Of a stretch of 64,000 nucleotides of DNA, positions 55,901-64,000 are shown one piece after another (the stretch's first letter is position 1; each line of letters starts with the position of its first letter). This DNA comes from Syngnathus acus. Its lineage: Eukaryota > Chordata > Actinopteri > Syngnathiformes > Syngnathidae. The translations under genes and the position numbers were made by a program. The stretch lies in NCBI RefSeq assembly GCF_901709675.1, contig NC_051092.1, positions 12,768,491-12,832,490 of the forward strand, in the 5' to 3' direction. The notes below the pieces were generated by a model. That model saw only the letters and a program-made list of their open reading frames with translations. It was not told the origin of the DNA and did not search any database.

Positions 55901-58900
55901 ATCTTGTTTGCACAGAACTTGTAAACGAAGGCAGAGTGCCACACCACCCGCCGTGTGAATTTTATATAGGTGTCCAGCATTCTGTAACGGGAGCTATGTC
56001 AACACTTGTGGCTACTTTGCCCGTCCTATTTACACAGTAACTCATATGGCACCATTTGGATTTCCGAGTTAAGAATTGGATGTAACCAAGTATTGTGGCG
56101 TCTTGAATGTACACTGATTATAGTTAATGCATTCCACCAGAATTCCTGCTTTAAACAAGCATCTGACTGCTTAACATTTTTGGAGGGATATCGGCTTATG
56201 CATTTCAGATGCCAATGTAAGCGGCAGTACAAGGGATCCATAAAAAAAAAAAGTCACATTTTTCATAAGAACATAATTCTTCATAACTGCAGGGAATCTT
56301 CTTGTGGAACGTTTTTGGAAGGTTTGCACACAAGTACATCATCTAAACTAACTCAGACGCTGAAACGAAAATCATTTTCCAGGCACTTTATGAGAGCTAG
56401 CTGTCAAACCGTAGTATGTAGACTTGCTTATTGGTGAACATCATGCCACTGCCAAATGTCCTGTTTGTTTTACGTGTTCTTTCAAAAAGCTTCATTTTGA
56501 AATCTGCATGTAACTGTTGGAGGTCACTGGAATAGTGTACCAATGCCTCTCATCCCCTATTTGTTTGAAATTAAAATTATACAATATTCTACTGTTGTGG
56601 ATGATTGAACAGTGCTCCCAAGTTGCAATGCTTTGTAGATTAGCTAGCTGGCTGTGCATTAATATAGCAGACTATGACGCAAAGCAAGACTTGTGATCTG
56701 AGAACTGTGCGTGTTCTGAAAACAAAATGCCCGGGTAATGGCCTCTCTGGGACAGTGAAAACAACTCTGAGAGCTCTCTACAGATAAACCAATGAATCCA
56801 AATGATTAAAGTCAGGCAACTGGCCCATTACCTGTGTAGTTAAGTGCACGGGTGGAACACGCAGTTATTGTGTTGCAGCTTTGAAAAATTTCAAAAGTAG
56901 TGTTTTGATGGAAGAGCAGCCATATGCTACAGAAAACTACGATTATTTTGTAAATAATGATTAACTTTCACGCTTAGCTGACATTCTCGATTCTCTTTAG
57001 CATATTGAAACGGAAGTAATATTTGCCGCATGGGAAGGCAATACCTGTAGGTCACGCTTTTGTCCTGAGCTTAATTTTACTTAGAATTTCTACACACACC
57101 CCTAAGTGCATTGCACAGTCCACAGTTCTATTCTTAGCAGCAAATGTGAACAAAACACTCATGCAAAAGAGCGCTGTTAATAAGCGGAAAGACCACAGGG
57201 GCTTTAACACAACCGAAATAAAACAGCTCATGGGCTTAAGCCTGATTTTCCGTTGTCCGCTGTTTGTCCCTCAACATGCCAATGTCCATACATTTGTGGC
57301 ACCTGTTTGAGACTATTACTTATTCCTTATAAAAGCTCTTGCATGTCCAGTATGTTGTAAGCAATATGTAATCTTTGAAATCTTTGTACACTAATCAGCA
57401 TCCAATTATCTCTATTCATCTGCCATGATTTTCCCCTGTTTACTCAAAGCATATCAGTCACACACTCAAAGATGAAGTAGTTACAAGAGCAAGATGAAAG
57501 CTAGTACACATGCATTCTATTTGTCAATATCATGGGTGTGGTTTTACTGGAATCGCACCTTGGAGAAGTCCAGGCAGAATGAAGTGCACTGCCTGGCAGA
57601 TCACAACATTCAGACATTAAAAACAAATGTTAAAAAGACATATACCACATTCAGTCTGGTTTTACTGTAATCCTTTTTTTTTATGTAACCTATAGTCATA
57701 CAGTTTACAAGAGTTTAACAACTAACTTCTTTTTGGAATGAGAAAACAAATATTATTAAAACAGTGATTCTGTTTTTTCCCCTACATGGCTGTCTGCGAT
57801 TCTAATTAGTCACCCAAAACGTACACAAAGGAATTTAATACCCCCCTGCGAGTCATGTTTTGAAAGCAGGCTAGCTCACATTTCATGAACACATCCATTT
57901 CTGCCGACAGCAACTCTCACCCAGTAGAATGTTCACTTTAAGTCACCACTTTTACTTTTTTCTAAAGCAAGGTCACTATGATATGCGAGATACGAATGCC
58001 GGATGTTGCAAGCTAACTGAGGCCGCACGCCATTCTTCTGACCTGTCACTATATTCTTTTAAAGATAAAAGGTGAGTAGTCAAAACTTGAGAAATTCGGG
58101 AGGTTCTTTGTCTACTGTTTGTCTCAAGTGTTCAAGAGGATAATCATAGCTGCGGTGTTTTGGTGGAGGGATCCATTTTCCACCGCACATTTCTTATGTG
58201 CGCCAAAAACATTGCCCTTGTGAATAGCCTAATTCATTTGCCCCCCTCTTAACCACAAAGCCAGCTGCAAAGAATAAAAATGGACCAGTGACCTTGCTGC
58301 TTGACAAAACCCTTTAGGCATGCGCAATATCAGCTGCTCGTGCCTCTAACGTGAGGTAATTTGATTTGTCTTAAATGCGAGCTAATGTTAGTCCGTCCTT
58401 CTTGCGTTGGTGTTTTCAGACCCACTTTGATTTCACCTTGTACAGATCTACTCTGGCAACTATAAAAACAAATGTAAAACCTCACCAAAACATTCCTGCA
58501 ACTTTATCAGCAGACGGGAAATGTGAAATTTAAACGATTACAAAGCAGCTGGGGGATTTGCCTGGTTTTTTACAATGATGTGGTATAGATTGGATAATTT
58601 TTCATTTTAAAAAAACTACATTTCCACTGACAATAATAGACAATTTTGTATTTTGATCTATTTAAAGCAGAATTCACGACAAAAAGTAAAGTAAATTTGT
58701 AGATTTGTCTGAAAATACATGTTTGAAGGATATTGCTGATAAATGTGGCAAGACTGGGAACTTATCAAAATTAATTGATTAATCACCAACTATGTGGTTG
58801 TCAAATTAATTAACTACTTTCAAAATCGTGTAATCGTTTAGAACCATTGTTTAACTTTTAAGTAGTCCAAATCCTCTGACTTCAGCCTCTAAAAAGTAAT

Positions 58901-61900
58901 TTTCTGTTTTTTGTAGGGGTTCCCCTTTTCTACAGTGTAAAATGATAAGAAAAGTGTAATTCCTCTACAGACATTTTAAAAGGTGCTAATTTAATCTCAA
59001 CTAGAAAAATAAAGGCTTGCTATGGGAAATTGCCAAAGTCCACTACGTCGAACTTCTCCGGGCCAGATAAATAAAATTGTACATTTCTTGGCTAATACTC
59101 CTGAGCATTCTCAAGTGCCATGCCCTCCATTCGAACCGGCGCAATGACATGACTTAATCCAGTGTTGACACATCATATCACATGTCGCCCACACCGGTTT
59201 CCTCACTACACTCATAATGTAGGTCGACTGTAACAGCCCAAATTTGGCAAAAGGGAAGAACTCCTGTCCTAATTGCGTCATGCAGACGAAATGCATTTGC
59301 ATATATGATCTTAAGACAGCCAAAAGGCACATATTTCAGACCTCCAAGCCTGTACACAAGGCTCTGAAATGAAAGGAGTCATCAAAACTGAGTTAATGTA
59401 GAATTTAGCTGGACAGCATCTTTTGTAGGCAATTCTAGGTTACTGTGAAAATCAATTCCTACTGCAACCATAAGATTCCTTATTTTTTTAACCTCTGTAA
59501 TTTAAGAGTACCATTGTTTGTTGAATTTTTCAAATGTTGGCACTTGAAGTATTATAAACCCAATGCCATTTTGTTGAGAAATTGCAATTTCCTGCTGGTA
59601 ATAACTTCAATCCCTCTGGACACAAGCTTGCAGTGCTTACACGACTCTCTTCTTAAAAAAAGATTGTCTTGAGATAAACTATAGGCAATAGACAGTGCCT
59701 TGGGTTATTTAAAAGGGGAGGGGGGGGACTCCAGTATAAGCGGCGATAACTTTGCGGTGTTTGTCAGTCAGTGGTGTTGCTGATGTCACTGAAGATCATG
59801 TGTCTTGGCACTTTCAACATGATCCTGGTGCTCAGTGATTGACCAGTATCAAATGACTACTACACATACCTGGCGCTGCTGTTGCACAGCCGAAATAGCC
59901 ACGCCGGGGTTTTGATATGTCGCATCCTCCTAGCAACCAGACTACCTAATCGCCTATTTAGGCCATTGAGTGGGGCTTATTCCAAAGGCGCCACGCTGCT
60001 TGGTAATGGGTTTCTAGGAATCGCATTGCTATCAAATATCCGGGAATGTCTCTCTGGGTTTCAAGTCACTAAGCCACTTCACTGGTGGATAATTGTATTA
60101 ATCCTGGGATGCCATTTGTTATTTCAGTTTTGCCAGGAGAATCTGGAGACTTGGGAAATGTTTTGCTTTTGTTGCTCGGGTCTCCTTTTATGCTATTCCA
60201 GATATTCCTGAGCAAGAACATGCTTGAGTCCCTCGCATAAGATTTTGTGGATTTGTTGTCTCAGCTGTATAGCACTTTATATACAAGAGCAACTATAAGT
60301 TCAGTATCTTGCTCAATGAGAAAGTTGACATGACTGTGAGAAAATGCTATTAAAACCCCACTGCCTTCTGCAGAAAGACGACAAATGACATTTTCTCAAT
60401 TTTAAGCGCCTTTCGGTTTAATGGCCAACTTTCCCAATGAGTTTTTTAGGGCTCTATCATTTAGCAATTATTATTATAACACTTAAGCTCACGGCTCGTA
60501 CCATCTCCATTACAGCGAGTGAGTCACTGCTGCATATTTTTTCCTTTTTAAAACATGATGTATCCGCCTCATCTTTGATTTCAGAGTCTGTATATGACCT
60601 CCTCCCCAAAGAGCTCCAGCTCCAGCAGTCATCCACCCAGACCGACTCAACCACCATGAGCCAGAAGAGCGGGGGAGAGGCGGGGCCTCCTCCATCGGCA
60701 GCCTTGGCTTCAGGTGAGCCACTGAATTGGCCGCCGAACGCCGTGAACTGGGATCAGATTCCATTTGTTCTCCAATAATCTTGAGAGAGCAGGAACAAAT
60801 AAATGGTGACTGGGAGCAACTTTACCCTGTCACCAGTTCCAGAGACAAACCAATTTGTGACCATATGATGCATTTCAAGGTCTTCTTTGTAGCCGTTCCA
60901 CCTATTACTGCCCTGATTTCATACTTGTTGCAGTCATACCAGCAGAGGCATGCCTCACTTAGTCTTTGTGTTGAGGACGCCATGTTCATCTTCCATTCTG
61001 CTACTGCAATGTGTGCATGCTGCTCTTCACTGTCCTACTGGCAAAAAAGGGACTATAATTAAGACATTTAACCAAAAATTAATTTGCGGCTTGTTAAGCA
61101 CTTTGAACAACATATGGTGTAGGTAAAGCACTATAAAAGTGCATTTTAAAAAGGTAAAGACCCAATGATTGTCAGAGACACATCTGGGTGTGGTGAAATT
61201 TGTCTCTGCATTTAACCCATCCCCGAAGGGAGCAGTGAGCAGCAGCGGAGCCGCGCCCGGGAATCATTAGGTGATCTAACCCCCCAATTCCAACCCTTAC
61301 TGCTGAGTGCTTAGTTACCATTTACTATTATTTTTTTTAGATCAATTCTTTTTTGGGACATATTTTTCAACAACAGTACAATTAGTAACCCATTCAAACT
61401 TGCTTAAAAGGGATACGAACATTGATGGTGAATTTGGGTCGTGACTGCAGCCTTTACTTGCAGAGGTCGACACAAGCTACAAAGTCTAAAATTAGTGACA
61501 GTATTACTGTACACCCGAGTGTAATGAGGAGATGGTAAAATGGTGTCAAAATTTGAATACCCCCCAACCCTAGTAATTAGCTTTCCATCCGCCCAGCCAT
61601 TCATTTTCTGTACAATTTATTGGGTTGCGGTTTTGCTGGTGCCTAGCCCCGCTGACTTATGTATAAGAGGTCAGGTACACCCCAAACTGGTCGTCAGCTA
61701 ATTGCAGGGCACATGCAGACAATCTACACATAGTCCATCCATAATTATTGGGACAGATAATTTCTTTGTTTTTATTGAAGTTTGGACATGAGACAAAATT
61801 TCTAATTCCCAGCTTTTATTCATGATATTTACATCTTTTCAGGTGAGCTAAATTATTGGAACATGTGAATAGTGGGTGTTTCTAGTTGCTCAAGACTTGT

Positions 61901-64000
61901 CTCTGTTATGCTATATTTATCCCTTACTATCTAGGTTTGTTTATTGATCGCCTCATAATTTATTTATTTATTTATTTATTTTTCTATGTGAGTTTTGTGT
62001 ACAGCACTCTTTAATTTAAGCCCGCAGTTTATTGAAAATGATTGACATCATTATTATGTTGGCAAGTTGTGTGTTTCAGCAAGCTTTTCGTTTATATAAA
62101 CCTTTTGAAAATAGGATAATAACAATTTAGAAAATTATGAATGGCTTTCACAACTGTTCATAACCGCTGTAGTGTTAATTTGATCAAGTATTTTTAAATT
62201 TAGCCCCATCTTTAGTCCAATATCAATTGCACTGGTTTATTTTAAGCACATTTAGTCAGCCTGATCTCAAATTCATTTAGTTAAGTTTTAGTCAACTTGT
62301 TGGTCTTTATTTTAGTCCAAGAAAACATTTGTCTATGTTTAGTCAAGTAAAACGTTTTAGTCTACATTTTGTCAGGTCATTCATTTTACCCTTTTAATAT
62401 TTTTCATGTTTCATACACTCATTTCATGTAGGAAAATCTATTTAAAGTTGTTTTGAAATATCTATAGGGTACTGTTTAATTTAATCCTAGTTTTTAGCTT
62501 GCATCCTTTTGTAGCTGCCCATGTGATTTGTGTTATAGTTTGCTTGCAGCTCCTAGATTACGGTAGCTCATATTTGTCTGCTTCAACTAAACTAGGTCAT
62601 GAAATAAAACAACTCTTAAATCAAGCTATTGCCGTGTATTAAATAAAACACAAAAGTACCGGTAGTTTAATTAAATGGAGACATCAAGGGGGTCTCATCT
62701 TGCTTGTGGCTGTTCTGTCTTTGTCCTGCCTTCTCAGCCATTACATTTTTCAGCTAAGAATCTGTCCTGGTTAAACATTTCTTTGGTCAATCCCGAGATG
62801 GGCCTTAGGTCATTGCCATATTTATAGGCCCACAAAATGATGTCCATCCATTCAAGCTGTTTTGCACTGACAGAATGCCTAACAGACTTTGTTTGTCACC
62901 TCACTCACGTTTTGCTGCACGTCTCCCTCTGATGCTTGTGCTTGATGTTTTTTGTCTTTTGGCTTTTTTGGGGAATTTGAAAATAAACATTTGGGTCATA
63001 AACTCTTACCGTGCAGTAAAACATCAATGCAGCATCATCTGGCGCCGCGGATCAAGAGACTCGCCGTGGCCTCAAATAACCGTTCATTCTGGCATCACCG
63101 ACATTATAGAGGCTGTTATGTGTGATTATGTAGTTTGTGCCAATGTGCTATTCTTTCACTTACTGAGACACATTTACACATCTTTCAGAAGGTGTCAGTG
63201 TAGTGAGTGGTAGTGTCAATCTTTTCGATAAAGGCAAAAGTACTTCAAAAACAAGAATGTGTGGTTCTCGATTCTACAGTCAATACTGTGAAGTTTCAAG
63301 TTATCAAAGTTACAACTCTGCACTTGAGAGAAGCTGCCATTTTTCCCACATATAAAAGATCCATGCATTCTAATGAAATTGTGAAGTTGCCTAATCATTG
63401 GACTCGACAAATTGATGTGGTCTGACCTTGGATCGTGGTTCAGGAGAGCCACCACCTGTTCTAAATGGGAACGATTTTAGTCTGGAATTGCATCTTAAGA
63501 GCAAACTGGTCAACAGTGTTATTATTGAGACAGCTGCACTGTTAATGAATCTTTTTTCTATCCTGACCCTAAACAGTGCTGATCGGAAGCATGAGATGCT
63601 GTAAAGTCCCACTGAGGATCAGGAACCTAATGAATGCTTCAAAACATCACAAAGCAGTGCTCCCTCCACAATTTGAAGATATCCAATTTACTGATTGACA
63701 GAATCTTGAATGATCAGCTCTCTTGTTGCTCATTGGCTGTCTCGTTTTTATTGCAGGAAGTTCCCTCTGAGGCAGGGAGTGTCTGCATATAAAATGGTCT
63801 GCAGTTCACTGCTCCATAGGTCAGAGGCTTGTTTATTCTGTCTCTATGGCTACGCTCAGTCCCAACAAAATCTTCCAATTGGCATGCGCAAAATACTTTT
63901 GACTACTGAATGCACATTGCACAAAGTGTAAGTGATAACCCTGGCAACTCTGGCAAATTTAATTTGACTCCACATTAGCAGCTTGCAAATTGGGCTATAG
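52856..64000 (+). CDS. nfat5: nfat5 (TonEBP), 5' part: exons 1-2, continues beyond window
   Basis: Exon 1 (52856-52928) and exon 2 (60585-60713) join in frame to about 67 residues. They closely match the N-terminus of human NFAT5 long isoforms: MPSDF and [16 protein letters not shown], then [13 protein letters not shown] and [10 protein letters not shown] (human MSQTSGGEAG). NFAT5 is a Rel-family transcription factor that activates osmoprotective genes under hypertonicity. The DNA-binding Rel domain and the glutamine-rich activation region lie in later exons outside the window. The leucine-rich segment near residues 8-15 corresponds to the nuclear export signal described for mammalian NFAT5. 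Which teleost paralogue this is (nfat5a or nfat5b) cannot be decided here. Confidence 0.94.
52975..53205. other. CpG-bearing first-intron block with recurrent TTAGC/GCTAGC words
   Basis: Around 53025-53095 the words GCTAGC, TTAGC, TAGCCG and GCTCG recur at short irregular intervals. This is a degenerate low-order repeat often seen at the edge of CpG-rich fish promoters. It probably belongs to the nfat5 CpG island. Confidence 0.5.
53358..53450. repeat. Interspersed repeat, CCCCCGTTTATCGCGG type
   Basis: CGAACCCCCGTTTATCGCGG-like sequence (here TATGAACCCCCGTTTATCGC) is followed by ATAAATCCGCGATATAGCGA, a recurrent repeat end in fish genomes. Class not determined. Confidence 0.6.
53755..54112 (-). 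mobile_element. Decayed Tc1-like transposase fragment
   Basis: On the minus strand, starting near 54109, the sequence reads [20 protein letters not shown], then [10 protein letters not shown], corresponding to the Tc1 HGGGSVMVWGCF region. Further on, in another frame, it reads [18 protein letters not shown] (about 53880-53830), holding the NPIE glutamate of the DDE triad. Several stops and frame changes are present, so it is dead. It is internal to the element; inverted repeats were not identified. Confidence 0.88.
58760..58990 (-). repeat. AT-rich GATTAA interspersed repeat, copy 2 (reverse)
   Basis: On the minus strand it reads AGGCTGAAGTCAGAGGATTT, then AAAGTTAAACAATGGTT, AAACGATTACACGATTTT and GTTAATTAATTTGACAAC, paralleling copy 1 in the same order. 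It lies in nfat5 intron 1. Confidence 0.75.
59880..60220. other. Complex segment in nfat5 intron 1, unclassified
   Basis: CCTCCTAGCAACCAG, CCTAATCGCCTATTTAGGCC and CTTGGTAATGGGTTTCTAGG. An open plus-strand frame of 109 codons (59882-60211) resembles nothing I know and lacks convincing splice sites. It could be a regulatory element or an old repeat. Confidence 0.25.
60585..60713 (+). CDS. nfat5: nfat5 exon 2
   Basis: The acceptor is GATTTCAG|AG and the donor GCTTCAG|GTGAGC. It encodes [12 protein letters not shown], a Gln/Ser/Thr-rich stretch, then [19 protein letters not shown]. The in-frame ATG at 60656-60658 sits in a strong Kozak context (CCACCATGA) and corresponds to an internal human methionine, so it could serve as an alternative start. 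Length is 129 bases, ending one base into a codon. Confidence 0.96.
61153..61310 (+). repeat. Interspersed repeat with TTTAACCCATCC core
   Basis: GTGGTGAAATTTGTCTCTGC, then ATTTAACCCATCCC and GGGAGCAGTGAGCAGC, recurs widely in fish genomes. I cannot assign the family. Confidence 0.65.
61583..61732 (-). repeat. Degraded teleost repeat with GGATGG-type end, reverse orientation
   Basis: CCATTCATTTTCTGTAC, then GGTGCCTAGCCC, GTCAGGTACACCCCAAACTG, GTCGTCAGCTAATTGCAGGG and CACATGCAGAC reproduce, in order, the reverse complement of a very common fish interspersed repeat. Many substitutions mark it as old. Confidence 0.75.
61735..61865. repeat. Possible Tc1/mariner-derived repeat fragment
   Basis: TAATTATTGGGACAGATAAT, then AGCTTTTATTCATGATATTT, resembles fish DNA-transposon ends with the 'TATTGGGACAG' and 'AGCTTTAAT' blocks. 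This is by resemblance only. Confidence 0.4.
61962..61982. repeat. (TTTA)5 tract
   Basis: ATTTATTTATTTATTTATTT in nfat5 intron 2. A similar TTTA run lies at 21029-21046 in wwox intron 5. Confidence 0.9.

Larger units (their letters stand above)
52929..60584 (+). other. nfat5 intron 1 (7.7 kb)
   Basis: The first 300 bases are CpG-bearing with recurrent GCTAGC/TTAGC words. Then come a GTTTATCGCGG-type interspersed repeat (53358-53450), a Tc1-like relic (53755-54112), unclassified sequence, a GATTAA-type repeat in reverse orientation (58760-58990), and a complex segment at 59880-60220. An alternative exon lies between the YSR and ESVYD exons in some human transcripts. I did not find a clear counterpart. 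Confidence 0.75.
60714..64000 (+). other. nfat5 intron 2, partial
   Basis: No further nfat5 exon (the SSF/SSSPTIYSTS-type exon 3 region) is recognised before the window ends. It contains interspersed repeats at about 61153-61310, 61583-61732 and 61735-61865, and a TTTA-type tract at 61962-61982. The rest is AT-rich intron sequence. Confidence 0.7.

Noticed and set aside
59882-60211. 109-codon plus-strand frame with hydrophobic end (membrane-like)
   Set aside because: No splice signals or family match, and it lies within an nfat5 intron. Hydrophobic stretches arise easily from T-rich DNA.
52929-60584. Counterpart of the alternative human NFAT5 exon between the YSR and ESVYD exons
   Set aside because: I scanned for a 54-base exon resembling DSLKLHPSQNFHRAGLLE and found no convincing match; not claimed.

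Overview
The window is vertebrate nuclear DNA, almost certainly from a ray-finned (teleost) fish. The evidence is a near full-length Rex3 (RTE-clade) retrotransposon, a decayed Tc1-like transposon, many (CA)n/(GA)n microsatellites, GGAT-type tails, and exons that read as teleost-like wwox and nfat5. I cannot name the species. There are no prokaryotic genes, operons or CRISPR arrays.

Layout. Bases 4629-50600 (minus strand) carry eight of the nine expected coding exons of wwox (WW domain-containing oxidoreductase). Exon 1 is at 50494-50600, 2 at 50157-50221, 3 at 49931-49988, 4 at 49511-49680, 5 at 40821-40927, 6 at 12551-12639, 7 at 8120-8305 and 8 at 4629-4893. All have GT/AG sites and compatible phases. 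By my recollection of human WWOX, seven match its exon lengths exactly and exon 4 is 9 bases (3 codons) shorter. Together they encode 349 residues: two WW domains and most of a classical short-chain dehydrogenase/reductase (SDR) domain. I did not find the last exon; it probably lies left of base 1, beyond a large intron 8. On the plus strand, 52856-64000 is the 5' part of nfat5 (TonEBP): exon 1 at 52856-52928, exon 2 at 60585-60713, and the rest beyond the right edge. The two genes are head to head, with 2.25 kb between start codons.

Mobile DNA and repeats. Intron 5 of wwox (28 kb) holds a 3.36-kb Rex3 copy at 14868-18228, antisense to wwox. It has a perfect 12-bp target-site duplication, a GATG-type tail and only two visible single-base frame breaks. 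A degraded antisense Rex3-like 3' fragment (about 52050-52240) lies between the genes. A Tc1 transposase relic is in nfat5 intron 1 (about 53755-54112), and a 609-bp inverted-repeat element of MITE type is in wwox intron 4 (42442-43050). Several other old interspersed repeats, two degenerate minisatellites and many microsatellites fill the introns.

Non-coding DNA. Long stretches of the wwox introns are complex and repeat-free, with recurrent TAATTA-type homeodomain cores. WWOX neighbours the developmental regulator MAF in vertebrates, so I list candidate conserved non-coding elements with low confidence; they need alignment to be accepted. Upstream of nfat5 there is a striking 39-bp imperfect inverted repeat, each arm carrying an NRF1-like GCATGCGC core next to a CCAAT box. 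Two protein-level oddities stand out in wwox: the residue at the degenerate second-tryptophan position of WW2 is His, and the SDR tetrad asparagine position is Cys.

Function. The two genes are not known to work in one pathway: wwox is an oxidoreductase/adaptor and tumour suppressor homologue, nfat5 an osmotic-stress transcription factor. Any shared control through the intergenic region is inference.
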